64,000 bases of DNA, from assembly GCA_051453625.1 (NCBI GenBank), contig JBOZIK010000001.1, positions 63,053,617-63,117,616 on the forward strand, in the 5' to 3' direction. The DNA comes from Welwitschia mirabilis (taxonomy: Eukaryota > Gnetophyta > Gnetopsida > Welwitschiales). Each line of letters opens with the position of its first letter. Position 1 is the stretch's first letter. Under the pieces are notes generated by a model that saw nothing but the letters and a program-made list of their open reading frames with translations, was not told the DNA's origin and did not search any database. Shown here one piece after another: positions 21,936 through 34,060 of the stretch. Both the position numbers and the translations under genes were made by a program.

Positions 21936-24900
21936 TCTTCGTAGCACATACAAGATGTAACATAGGAGTTGGCCAACCTTCCTCCTATTTTTTTGGTTTG
22001 AGCTTTAGTTTGAACATAACCCGAGGATTATCGCATGATATCAGAGTGCTACACACATATTTTAAACATGGATTTTCCACTTGTAGAGGGACATAGCTAT
22101 TGATTGTAGCTTATTCTAGTAGAATAATGATGATGCAAATCATTGACCTTGACAAGAATGAGTCTATATTTTGGGTTTCATAAATAAATTTCTTAATTTA
22201 GTGTACTATAGATGAAGGATTACTGAAGTAACATTGGAATTGTTAAGACTCCTTTAGATCTAGGCATCCATTCAACAATGGTGGACATTACTAAAAGATC
22301 CTCAATATACTAGTGACAAGATCAAGGAAGAAAGCATAGATCAGTTTTGTATTCTTCTAAGAGAATAACAAACCAAATTGGAACTAGAAGGTTTAGTGTT
22401 AGGTGAGCAAGCTAAAATGGTCCCGGAGGAGACACTGTATCCCCTAGGAGTAATGCAATGTCATTTTGGCACTGTTTAGCTAATTAAGTGTTGAAACCAT
22501 TTTTGATTATGTTCTAGACATACTAGCAAAATAAGAGAAGAAAATTTGCATAGAAGAAGCATCTATTTTGATGGTATTTATTGTTTCTATATTTCTCTAG
22601 TATCCATGCCAATAAGAAGAAGGAATAAAACAACAGTAGGGTGAACATGAAATACTAGAGATGTGAAGTATTAGGAGAAAAATGATGTAGTCAAAGGTGA
22701 TAGAGATGGCTTTCTAGATACCATACTATCCTTTTTAAGCTTTTTTTTTCTTACCAAAAAAATACTTATTGTAGAGTGGGTTGTAGGAGATGGCTTTTCA
22801 CATTGAAACCATTAACAAAAATCATTCCTTAGAAGCTAGCTTAGAGGGATTTTATAGTGAGTACAAAGGGACATTAATCTTAGGTTCTCTGTTGATACCA
22901 ACTTCATTGTTGATAACTAGATCGATGAGTTTAATTTCAAAATAAGCACTCATACCCTGATATCTGATAAGCTCTAACCCAAAACCCACCAAAATTAAAG
23001 AAAAATTACTATCTCTATGATGCTTTTCTGGTGTATAATAATTTTGCATTCCTTCTCTACCCCTTCGTACATTCAATTATCTATTCCATGCTCTCCCAAA
23101 TTTCATATTTTCATTCCATGTATGAACATATTAGAAGATACAGTGAACCCAACACATCATCATACTCATCAATGCCTCTTCTTGATCACTTGTCTTTTTG
23201 AGAAGTGCAACCGCCCAATCCAAGAAATCTAATAAGTTAGCAAAAGGATTTTGAATAAAGTGGGGTTTCTAAGAAAGAATCTTTTTCCATTGATAAAATG
23301 AATCTTTATAAAAATATTAGCTATTAAATGATCATTATTATCTCTATTGAATCCTATAACAAGGTATTTGTAGATGATGAAGAATGGTTTTAGTCAATCT
23401 TTACAAACTCAAGAAGGAAAGATGATATTCAAAATCAGTATGAATTCTTTATTCAAAGAATGGGTCAACCACATTTATACTCTTAATGAAAAGGCCATTC
23501 AGCTTTAATGGGATACCATAGATCATTCCCTGTAATGCATGAAGCTTCAACGAGAGGGATTCAACATATGAAGAAGTATTTAGATTCCATTTTTGTGATA
23601 GAACCAAATTCAAAAAAATGGATGTTCATTTTCTTAAATCATATTGCACACCATTCATAGACAGGCTATGGCTTCTTGGCTTAATTAGGATTGTGAGAAC
23701 TATAAAAAAATCTTCAAAGTACATGTCCCTACTTAAATTCCCATAATGCTACACCTCTAAATCGATGCACTTCCTTCATTTTTTATAAAAAATACTATTA
23801 CATTCTTACAAGAGGAGGATATCCCACATTAGACTAGTTCTTCTTCTTGGATTTTAAACCAGGAAACTAGTTTAAATTTTTGCACTACTAAATTTCATGT
23901 TTTCTTTTCATTTCATAGCATTTACACTCCAATTTTACTCTTTTGCTATGAATGTTTTGCTTCTACAAGTGGACCCAAAAAAGAAAATTCTACATAATTC
24001 TTTGTTTTGCTGAGTAAGAGAATCTAAAATCAAGGATAACTTTGGTTTAGTTTATGTTTACATAAATGGTAAACAGAGGGTTGTTGTAATGCCCTATTGC
24101 TTGCAAGCCTCTAAGAAATCCTACACACAAAATATTAAAAATATAATCTTAGTGCACTAACAAATTTATAGTTGGTCCTCTTCTTAATGTTATGGAAATC
24201 TTCCACTTTGTAGATTGCATTAGAAACCAAACCTTCTTTCAATAGGTGAAGGCATTATTTAAAGTAAAAGTGATTTTGAATTTACATTACTGAACTAATG
24301 ATTCATATCTTTCTAGTGATTATACATGGAAATGGCTTACTTGCAGTGGAGAAGATTCACTTAGAGTTATTAAGAACAACTTGTTAAAAAAGGATCTCAT
24401 GAGAGTTAAACCTAGAAAATTTGCCAAACTCTTTTCTCTTCAAAAATACAAGTGGAGGTAGGTTTGAATGGATTAGAGTAAAAGACTAAAATATTTTAAG
24501 ATGTTTAGCTAGTGACATTAAATTTTATTGGAAGATTACTTGAAAGAAAAAAAGGATCACTAAAGATAGCACATCCTAAGGCCCCTTAATGATTTACAAC
24601 CATGGAGCAAGGAATCATGCAAAAAGACAAAGAAAAAATATTGATATTTGCTCAGTTGTAAAACAACATCAATAAGTTGAGCAACCTAAAACTAGCTAAC
24701 TCTCAAAATAGATTTTCTTATCAAGATCACAATTCTTAACTCCAAAGTTTCTCATATTAGAAGCATTATAATACCCTTTTCTTCACTAAATCAAGCCTTG
24801 AATAGTGTATGAAACTCCTTAAAAATTTATTAAAAACATAGATAATTGAACGTCCATTTGTTTTATTTTAAAGATGAAGTGACAAAGGTTCTAGTGACAC

Positions 24901-25960
24901 ATAATCCAAAGAGGATAATGAGGGTTCTGTATCATAACTTGATGAAGGTGTTCGATATAAGGCTAGCACGGTTTCTACAGGTGAAATTGTTTGAAGACAT
25001 ACCTTCTAAGTATCAATACTCTCTCATTTTCCTTCATTATTGGATTTTAATGAGACTATAAAGGTAATGTTAATTAAGAACTATTTTAGATTATAGCTAG
25101 CTTATGGAATACTTATGTGGAGGGCATTAAATCTTACATAAGTAGCTGTGACAGTATGCTGACATTGTCTCTCTGAAATCCTTAAGAACTCTAAGTATGC
25201 TAGACACCTATACGTATCCTCTAAAGGTTGGGTAGTATTGTCATCATTTGGAAAAAGCAACTTGACATGTTATAGATGTAAAAGATAAATGGAGCTCCTT
25301 CTTATTCTCAGTACATGCATTTATTTTCTTATCCTCTGACTTCTAAAATTTTACATGCTAGAAGCACGTTAATAAGCAAGGGAGGGATAACATTTTAATT
25401 TGTGAATCCATTACTTTTCTACTCTTAAGTTAAGCTAGAAATTTTCAATAATATGTATCATTGAATGGCTGGATTCTGATCTCTCCCTCCCTCTCACCAA
25501 TATTCATTTACACTCCTCTCACCAATATTCATTTACACTTGAGAAAGATTTTTCCTTCTTGCAATCATGTGTAATGTTGTTTGAAACTATTTCATTCCTA
25601 TCTTTTCATCTAGTTAAAATTGAAATTTTCTTCCTTTAATTATTTATATTTAAAAATAAATAAGTAAGAAGATCAAGATAAATATTCACACTAGCCTAAG
25701 ATGTAGTTTTAATTAATAGTTATTTATTTTACTATTTAGGAACTGTCTTCACTAAGAGCAGTAAAGATTTAGATGTCCAAGTCTCGGTTTGCAAATTATG
25801 CCTTCTTAGAAAGAAAGAAAAATACATTTGTGGAAGAATGATTTTATGTTTATTTTGTTTATTTGAAAATTAATGAATTTTCTTATAAATTCTAATGATA
25901 AATCTCACAATCACATTAAGAATTTTCTATTCTTATGATAGAATCTGATGTAGATTTGTT
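21936..25960 (+). other. 4 kb without a recognised gene inside the CACTA element
   Basis: No long frame on either strand. Small frames at 22852-23076 (minus), 23017-23232 and 24846-25061 have no recognised motif. Compositional differences near 22800-24100 could reflect captured host sequence, but I cannot identify any. A short direct repeat of CTCTCACCAATATTCATT lies at about 25491-25535. Confidence 0.4.
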
Positions 25961-26481
25961 TAAGCTAAAGGTCATGGGTTCCTCACTGGTAGTGATTATA
26001 GACAATGAAGGAATATATTATCAACGTAATGTGGATTCTAACAAATTCTTTAGATTCTATTACTATAAATTATAGATTTTATTTTTGAGAAATTCTGTAA
26101 TTTCTATAGATTCTATTACTAGATTTTTACTTCTTATATTTGTTCCCCATATAAGAAAGGATTTTTGAGACATTTATTTGATAAAAATACCTTAAGAGAT
26201 TTTAAGGCATTCATTTGGTAAAACGCCTGAAAGCCTTTTGAGGCATTTTTTGCAAGAAAAGCCTAAAAACCTTTTTGAGGTGTTGTTTGTAAAAATTCCT
26301 CAAAAGATCTTTTAAGGCATTTTCATAAAAATGCCTTAGAAATGCTATAAAAGCATGTGGGCCTTTAAGGTGATGTTTTTAAAGTGTTTCATGAAGAAAT
26401 GTCTTAAGAGATTTTAAGGCATTTTTTAAGGCCTTTTAAGGCATCTTAGAAATGTTGTAAAAGCCTATATTTCTTGTACTG
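25961..26481 (+). mobile_element. first (inner) CACTA right end
   Basis: Bases 26125-26481 match 29365-29699. The end reads CTTGTACTG, so the minus-strand terminus is CAGTACAAGAAATATAGGC, an eroded CACTA TIR. It is preceded by AAGGCATTT-type subterminal repeats. Upstream, 25970-26060 matches 28684-28775. Immediately to the right is copia gag, not CACTA sequence. Confidence 0.8.
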
Positions 26482-28583
26482 AAAATCTTTGGGGTTTGAT
26501 GGCTATTGGAATTGATCACATCACATATTTAACAACTTTTGCATTCATGGAATATGAGAAAACTAGAGAAGTTTTTGTACTTTAAACAAGTATTAATGAT
26601 ATAATATTTCCCTATATTGCAATTCACATATGCATAAAAGAAGATTAGAAAACTCTCAAGACTAAGTATAAAGGACTGAATTGAGTAATAGAAGTAAGAT
26701 TGTAATTTCTCACTAGAGAATATGAGATTCTTATCATGAAAGATTTTGAATCTCTTGAGCATTACACCAATCATCTTTAAGACATTGTAAATGTACTATG
26801 AACTAATTATGAAGAAAACATTAAAGAATTAAAGATCATAGGGAAGATTCTTTGAATAGTTGCAAGGTAATATGACCTATTATCTATGTTATAGAAGAAA
26901 GTAAAGATATTGACCAATTTATAATGGTTAACCTAATTGAAAGTTTCAAAACTTTTGAGCAAAGAAATCAGTTGTGTGAATAATATGCAATAAATGCCTT
27001 TTAGATCTAGAAAAGAACAATAAGATCTTCATGCCGAAATTGGTATTAAGAATAATCATCCAATCAAGGACATAGTCATGATAATTGTGGTCAAAGGAAT
27101 AGTAATCATGGTGACCAAAATCATCAGGATCAAGGACAAGATGAAAGAGAAATTAAATCTAGATCAGATTCAACTAAATCTAGAAAATGGTGTAATTATT
27201 ACAAAACCAAAAATCACATAAAATCAAATTATTGATTAAAATAAAGGCATCAGAAAGAAAAAAAGATACACATTATATTGAAGAAGAAGAGGAAGAAAAT
27301 CATGAGGAATTATTCTTCATTGAGGAGACTGAAGATCAAAGCTCCTATCTTACATTCAATGATAAACCTTCAAAAAATGCATATAATGTCTAGTATGCGG
27401 ATAATGATCATAATCATCATATTACTGATAATAGGTCCCTACTAATTGATGTACACAGACATCAAGGAGAAGTAACTATTGATACAAGTGCTAAGGTAAT
27501 CATCACAAGAATTGGATCAATAGATATTTCTACAAATATAGGTAGATCATATATCATTTCTGATATTTATCTTGTTTTTAATTTAAAGAAGAATCTATTA
27601 ATTATTGAAAAGCTTTATTGTAAAGGATACAAAGTATAATTTTCAATGATTTCTTAAAAATACTAAATATGATGGTAAAGAAATAGCATTAATTCCTATG
27701 AGTCAAAATAGAATGCATAAGTTACATATACAGAAAGATATCAACTATCTAATAATAATGAAATTAGATTCATGCCTTTGGTACCTTAAGCTAGAACATG
27801 TAAATTTTAGATCAATGGATACAATGCAAATAAAGAACCTTGTTTAAAGTATACCTACATTTCCTCTTCCTAATTTAATAAATTATCAGATTTGTGCTAT
27901 AGAAAATATAAATAAATTATCATTTCCAAAGCCTAAACATAGATCTAAAATTTGTCTAGATCTAGTGAACATGGATTTCTATGGTTCAATGCAGATAATG
28001 AATTTTAAAAAATTGTGATATTTATATGTAACCGTTGATGATTACTTTAGGATGTTTTGGGATAATTTTTTTAGACTAAAGATCAAACTTTAAAATACTA
28101 CAAAGCATTTAAAAATATGATGGAAAGACAAAAGGAAAATACTTTGAAGAAAATTAGAAGTGATAGAGGAAAAGAGTTTACCTTAAATTATTTCAAGCAG
28201 TTTTATAAACATAATGATATAGTTCATCAAACTGCTACAACATATACTCCACAATAAAATGGAGTAGCAGAAAGGAAAAATCAACTAATCATGATGATGA
28301 TCAGATGTCTTCTACATCAGAGTAGCTTACAGAATGCCTTTTGGAGTGAAGCATGTTCTACTACTATTTATATCTTAAATCGATTATATTCTAAAATTTT
28401 GGATAACATAATACCATATTAGTTATGATATGTAAGCAAGCCAAAGATTTCTCATTTAAGAATTTTTAGCTCCCTTTATTATGTAAAGGTACCTAATCAG
28501 CATCATCAAAAATTAGATGAAAAGAACCAATTCTACATTTTCTTAGGATGTGATTCTAACTCCAAAGCATTTTGCTATTTTTA
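26482..28583 (+). pseudogene. Ty1/copia gag-protease-integrase fragment
   Basis: Starts within gag and runs to a gap in integrase. Recognised in order: gag helices (EYEILIMKDFESLEHY near 26715-26765; EESKDIDQF then LIESFKTFEQRNQ near 26898-26970); a decayed zinc knuckle near 27190-27235 where Cys 2 and 3 of CX2CX4HX4C are Tyr; a protease-like VTIDTSAKV near 27470 with DIYLVFNLKKNLL; GAG-pre-integrase LWYLKLEHVNFRS near 27775; and the integrase core with its Asp in NMDFYG near 27970, Asp in RSDRGKEF near 28160 and Glu in NGVAERKN near 28260-28280. All three catalytic residues remain, but stops and frameshifts abound. There is no LTR, RT or RNase H in view. Confidence 0.88.
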
Positions 28584-28683
28584 NNNNNNNNNNNNNNNNN
28601 NNNNNNNNNNNNNNNNNNNNNNNNNNNNNNNNNNNNNNNNNNNNNNNNNNNNNNNNNNNNNNNNNNNNNNNNNNNNNNNNNNN
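28584..28683. other. assembly gap (exactly 100 N)
   Basis: Probably an unknown-size gap. It lies between copia integrase and CACTA sequence, so the rest of copia (RT, RNase H, 3' LTR) may be missing here. Confidence 0.97.
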
Positions 28684-29364
28684 ATGGATTCCCCATTGGC
28701 AGTGATTATAGAAAATGAAGCAACATATTATTACCAAGGTAATGTAAATTCCAACAAATTCTATAGATTCTATTATTTTAAGTCATAGCTTTAATTTTTA
28801 AGAAATGTAATGTACACATCATAGTATTCTTTTACATTTTGAATTTACATTTTGAATTAATAACATCGAAACCTTTGATGTGTTGGGTGTAGGCCTTTAC
28901 CTACAATTAATAAAAATTGGTTTAATGCATCTATTTTAGTGGTTTATCTTGAAATGATCTTACTATTAATTAGAAAAAATACTAATGCTAGATATATATT
29001 CATAAATACAATTGACATTGATGGTCAATCCTTCATCAAGCTTATTATAACCTTTACCTTGCATGAATATCCTTTTTAAAAAAATTATTTTTCTCTTACC
29101 TTCTTAATGATTTTGTGAGATGCTAGATTTATATCAATGATTACATCATTCAAGGAAATGATAGGATAGTTTTTCATAAGATTGCTCCCTCTTTTCTTTA
29201 AGATTGATATCAAAGCTTCATTACATTTCATCTTCTATTGTTCATAAGGTTGTTTCATCTTTTCTCTTACCTTCTTAATGATGAGTGATGTATTAAAAGA
29301 ATTTATTTTTCAAATTATCTTGTTTTTCTATTTTGGAATATGAGAATGTTTGAAACTAGATTTT
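28684..29364 (+). other. CACTA 3' subterminal spacer, outer copy
   Basis: The first 90 bp match 25970-26060. The rest, to about 29364, is absent from the inner copy. No ORF. Confidence 0.55.
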
Positions 29365-29699
29365 TACTTCTTATATTTGTTTCTTTTTGCCCTCAGGAGA
29401 AAGGATTTTAAGGTGTTTATTTAATAAAACATCTCAAAAGGATTTTAAGGCCTTCATTTGGTAAAATGCATCAAATGGATTTTGAGGCATTTCTTATGGA
29501 ATTTCTTGCAAGAAATGCTTCAAAAGCCTTTTGAGGTATTTCTTGTAAAAACACTTCCAAAGATCCTTTAAGGTGTTTTAATAAAAACAGCTTAAGGCAA
29601 TGTTTTTTAGAGTGTTTTGTGAAGAATGCTTTTAAGGAATTTTTTAAGGCATTTTAAGGCATTTTAGAAATACCTTAAAAGCCTCTATTTCTTGTAGTA
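29365..29699 (+). repeat. outer CACTA right end with subterminal repeats and TIR
   Basis: Repeated AAGGCATTT and AAAAGCC motifs, then CTATTTCTTGTAGTA at the terminus. The final base is A where G is expected. Followed by the TTT duplication at 29700-29702. Confidence 0.85.
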
Positions 29700-30286
29700 T
29701 TTCAAGCAAATCATCCAAATTTTCAACCATTTATAAGTAGATTTTAGAATGCTAACTTTCAAACAAATAGCTCAAACTTTCAACCAAGTAACTAAAATTA
29801 TCAAGCAAGCACATTAGATTCTCAAAATCAAAATGACCCACTTATAAATTCCATTGATGAGTTAAGAAAATCTCAAGAGGAGACAAATTCAAACATTGAA
29901 AATCTTGTTAATGTTCTTCAATAAACTATGCTTGTAAATCAAGGACTACAAGGTTCACTTGCAATACAAAATTTACCAAATCCTAATGAAGTAAGAAAAG
30001 ATTGTAAGGTTGTAATAAGAAGTGAAAATGAAACAACACCTCCTATCCATGAGGCTTTAACTTACCAAAATAATAAGAGTGATAAAGAAGAAGAGGATAT
30101 TAAAATCTTAGAAAATCATACTTTTCCTTCTCCTTTCAGTAGTAAGCTTAATAAGAAAAACTCTTCTCAAGATAAAGGTAAGAAACATACTACTTCTTAG
30201 CTTAATAGATTAAATAACAATCCTATCTTTGATGATTATCTTAAAGCCTTAATGCAAAATGTGACTATAAATGTATCATTTTTATA
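29700..30286 (+). pseudogene. gag: Athila-type gag of E2, second part
   Basis: Continues the gag frame interrupted at 7943. It reads an Asn/Gln-rich stretch (FQANHPNFQPF), the SIDELRKSQEETNSNIENL segment, LVNQGLQGSLAIQNLPNPNE, then CKVVIRSENET, which matches the CKAVTLRSGKE block of Athila gag-pol. An acidic-lysine stretch follows, and FDDYLKALMQNVTINVSFL lies near 30225-30283. The open frame is uninterrupted from 29928 to 30200. At about 30286 it stops matching Athila and passes into the R repeat, so protease, RT and integrase of E2 are missing. Confidence 0.85.
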
Positions 30287-31029
30287 TCCTTAAGCTTATT
30301 AGGGTAGTTTCCTTATGAAATGATTATTCTTAAATGATTAAGAAAGAGACTTAAAACCTTATAATAAAATAAGCATTCATCATATCCATGAAAAATGTAG
30401 ACCTCATAAAGGTCTTTAAAGAATGGAATGAAATGGAATCCAACATAAATTAAAATGAATTATTCCTTCATTTGATTATATAGCTAAGGGTTGGATTTTT
30501 AATTTTAATATTTCATACTTCATATATTCAAATATATAGAATTTGATTATAGTATGATTTCTTAGTTTTAGAATTAATCAATTAAATCCTTAATATTCTA
30601 AGAGTAGTTCTATTCTCCTTAGAGATGTCTTAATGGTAAAGTATTACACTTGTGACTTTGTGGTTGTGAGTTTAATTCTCAAAAGAGTCTTCTTTTAATC
30701 TCTGATTATTAATTTAATCTTTTGTGCATTTTATAAGCTTGATTGAGTACTTAATGAGTGATTGTTATTTTATCTTTTTCAAGGGTTATTCTTTTCTAAA
30801 TCACTTACATTACTATGAATTGGATGACAATAGTAGTCTTCGGAGGTCATGTATTTAGGTTAAAGATTAGGTGGCTAAAGATTATCTACAGAATAAAAAT
30901 CAAAGTATTAATCATTAGAAGTACTAATTAAACAAACGTCCATGGGGAAAATATTGTAAAAATTAAAGTCTAAGTGTTACATAAGGAAATAGCTTTGTCA
31001 ACCTAGATGTGTCATAGAACTGAAGTAGT
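30286..31029 (+). repeat. partial copy of repeat R, left piece
   Basis: Collinear with 45190-45885 and 49910-50600 (shared starts such as ATCCTTAAGCTTAT). It ends at a 100-base gap and contains a tRNA-like motif at 30621. Confidence 0.8.
30621..30700 (+). ncRNA. tRNA-like / SINE-like motif 1
   Basis: AATGGTAAAGT (A-box-like), then GGTTGTGAGTTTAATTC, close to a pol III B box (GTTCRANNC with C to T), followed by TCTTTTAATC. It cannot fold as a full tRNA. Confidence 0.45.
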
Positions 31030-31129
31030 NNNNNNNNNNNNNNNNNNNNNNNNNNNNNNNNNNNNNNNNNNNNNNNNNNNNNNNNNNNNNNNNNNNNNNN
31101 NNNNNNNNNNNNNNNNNNNNNNNNNNNNN

Positions 31130-32088
31130 TACTAACTAGATCAATTCGGCATCTAATGTGGAACTATTATAAGGTGGCATCATCTCCTATGATATTTAGA
31201 TGACTAGCAGGATGATACTTAAGATAAGTAATTCATCAAACATCATTAAACTTTGGCCATTTATCTCACATTTTTTTGCATGATTGTTAGGGTTTTTCAC
31301 GCATCTGTTAGTCTTATCTGATTTTAGAGTATATTTTGTAATAAATACCTCCTCCAATTGGACTTCATTTTTATCTTTGTTTGCATCAGAAATTCTCATG
31401 ACAGGAGATCGAAGGGCTGGAGGTCCATCCATTATTATTGCAGAGAAATGTCTCTCTTAGAGTTGGGCTATGTATCCTTCATTGAGGTGCTATTTTTTTT
31501 GTAACATAGACATTGATTTACTTCTAATCTAAACTCTTCACATTTTTTATTTTATGCATGTTCCTTATGATTTATGTTGTTTTTGATTCCATAATAGGTT
31601 CTTTAGTGATATAGAGCATGAGGGTAAACTTTTTTAGGGTTGACATTATTAGTTTAAGTACATTACATTTCCTTTCCTAGATTAACTTTGGATTGTTTTC
31701 ATATTCTATTGAATGTATCTAATAGCTTAGGTTGGTATTAATCTAATGATGGCTTTTCCTAATTGATCTAGATCATATAGGGTTAATCTCTAAAATAGAT
31801 TAATTAGGTAATTAGATGGAAGTTGCATTTAGTTTAGTCTTACATTTTATTTACATAGGATATTTGCATTATTATTTTTGCATTATTATTTTATTCTACT
31901 TTAAAGATACATATTGTTTCATTTCCAAAATTAATTATTTTTCTTGTTGTCTATGCCTTCAATGATAATACGACATTTAGATTACTTCCATCTATATTAG
32001 TGTATTGTGTTATGCAAAATCTATATATATTTGTGATTGACAGGATCTGCTTGAGAATGTAACGTTTTCACAAATACACATTGTAGTA
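31130..32088 (+). mobile_element. lone Athila LTR inserted in repeat R (5' end missing)
   Basis: Matches the E2 LTR from about 4800 to its end, including GACAGGAGATCGAAGGGC and GGGCTATGTATCCTTCATTG. It ends TTGTAGTA where CAACA is expected. R sequence lies on both sides, so this is probably a solo LTR or a truncated element, not the 3' LTR of E2. The first ~300 bp are lost in the gap at 31030-31129. The minus frame 31196-31432 is not a gene. Confidence 0.8.
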
Positions 32089-32495
32089 AAAGATAATCTA
32101 AGAATTATAAGAAAATATATCAAAACAAATATTAATAGCATGTTTCTCAAATAAATCATTAAGTAAGATGAAATAAATTTTTTAATTTACTATTTCCCTT
32201 TGAAATAATCTGATCAGGTTTCTTAGATGCTACTACCCATAGCATTTATAGTATTTAAATCCTTCATGTAAAGGAATAAATTAGTTCAAAGTTTGAAATT
32301 CTTGTGTTCTTAATCTTCACAATTATAGAACATACTTTCTAATTTGCATCACTGAATCCTCTGAATTTAAGTGTAAGAGAGAAGGATAAGTTAAGTATAT
32401 TATGAGATGATAATAGTGCTATCTAATATCACAAGGAAATAAGTTTTAGAATGATGTAAATATGAAGATAATAAGATAAAATAAAGTTGTTATAC
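32089..32495 (+). repeat. partial copy of repeat R, right piece
   Basis: Collinear with about 45985-46395 and 50690-51085 (shared CATTTATAGTATTTAAATCC). Similarity stops near 32495. Confidence 0.8.
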
Positions 32496-32502
32496 ATTAA
32501 GC

Positions 32503-33286
32503 ATGGTTAGTTTTTGAAGGAGAAAATAATAGACTTGGAAGTAGCTTGATTTATGATCCTAATGATCTATACCATGCAAATTATATATCACAAGAAGTAT
32601 TATTTATGATTTCTAAAGTTTCTTAAATATTTGATGAAGACTTTAAGAACCTTAGGCATGTAAATGATAAAGCTTGAGATCATTTTACATGACCTTTGAT
32701 ATTATTATAACTAGATAGTTAGTTGCATTTCAAGGAAAGTTTTCTTTAAATAATTTAACTTTCAAATTAGATTATCATGATATCTAGATTTTACCTAAAG
32801 CAACATGTAAAAATGAGAAGCATTAATTATAAGTAGCTTAAATAGGTTGTATATATTCTTAATTTTGGTCTAGAATAATCATTTTTATTTTCCTATCTAT
32901 TAAAATGTTACATTATCAAATTATTTTTGTATTATTCTAATTACTAATTTTGGTGCTTCTATAATAAGAATTAAAAAAATCTCATCATCATATGAATAAA
33001 ATAATTTTTCTAGAAAAGAAAGAAAAAATTTAATTTTTCAATTATGAAATATTAGGCCATATTATTAATTAACATTTGAATAAATAAATTAATGGATAAA
33101 AATTATATTATTGGTAAAAAGAAATGCTATCTTTTCTTGCAAATAGGAAGAAAAAAACATAAAGATTAGATTCTGAAATAACCAAAAATAAGATTTTAGA
33201 TCTTCATTAGTTCTCAAAATTAATCCTTTTAATTTAATGACTTAGGAATTAGTAAAAATAAAAATCTATTTAGAAAACATGATATC
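32503..33286 (+). repeat. 784-bp tandem repeat, unit 1
   Basis: Starts just before TAGTTTTTGAAGGAGAAAAT (32508). The same word recurs at 33292 and the two units are collinear to their ends. No coding frame. Confidence 0.9.
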
Positions 33287-34060
33287 ATGGATAGTTTTTG
33301 AAGGAGAAAATTATATATTTGAAAGTAGCTTGATTTATAACCCTAATGATCCACATCATACAAATAATATATGATAAGAATTGCTATTATAAAGTCTCTT
33401 AAATATTTGATGAATACTTTAAGAACCTTAGACAAGTAGATGATAAAGCTTGAGATTATTACACATGACCTTTGATATAATTATAATTAGATAGCTAGAA
33501 TTTCAAATAAAGTTTTATTTAACTAATGCAACTTGCAAATTAGATTAGTACAATATCTAGATTATGCCTAGAGAAACATGTGAAAATGAGTGTCATTGGT
33601 TATGAGTAGCTTAAATGGGTTGTATATATCATTGAGTTTAGTTTAGAATAATAATTTTTCTTTTCATGTCTATTAAAATGTTACATTATCACATTATTTT
33701 TGTACTATTCTAATAACTAATTCTAGTAGTTCTAGGAATAATAATTAAAAAAAATTCTCATCATCATATGAGTATAATAATTTTTCTAGAAAAGCAAGAA
33801 AAAATTTAATTTTTCAAATATGAAATATTAAGCCATATTATTAATGAACATTGACTAAATAAATTAATGGATAAAGATTATATTAGAGGTAAAAAGAAAT
33901 GCTATCTTTTCTTGCAAATAGGTGGAAAAAAATATAAATATTAGATTATAATATAATTAAAAAGAAGATTTTAGATCTTCATTAGTTTTCAAAATTAATC
34001 CTTTTAATATAATGACTTAGAAATTAGTGAAAATAAAAATCTATTTAGCAAACATAAGAT
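33287..34060 (+). repeat. 784-bp tandem repeat, unit 2
   Basis: Second unit, diverged by substitutions and small indels. It ends near AAAATCTATTTAGCAAACAT. Confidence 0.9.

Larger units (their letters stand above)
7944..29699 (+). mobile_element. CACTA (En/Spm-type) transposon inserted in gag, 21.8 kb with later insertions
   Basis: The left end begins CACTATAAGAAATAGAGGC. The right end, read on the minus strand, begins TACTACAAGAAATAGAGGC, an imperfect terminal inverted repeat of at least 19 bp whose first base has mutated C to T. Both ends hold dense AAGGCATTT-type subterminal repeats, the expected binding sites for a TnpA-like protein. A 3-bp TTT duplication flanks it, and both flanks are gag. 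Inside are TNP2-like and TnpA-like genes in the usual order and orientation. A second right end at 26481 and a copia fragment show that more than one element contributed. All genes contain stops, so it is not autonomous. Confidence 0.85.

Noticed and set aside
26482-28583. Potentially active copia integrase, since the D, D and E residues are intact
   Set aside because: Numerous stops, frameshifts, a ruined zinc knuckle and missing RT and LTRs.
29928-30200. 90-codon frame as a separate host gene
   Set aside because: It is the best preserved part of the split gag and continues its frame.
31130-32088. 3' LTR of E2
   Set aside because: Repeat R lies on both sides and no E2 pol precedes it, so a solo LTR is more likely.
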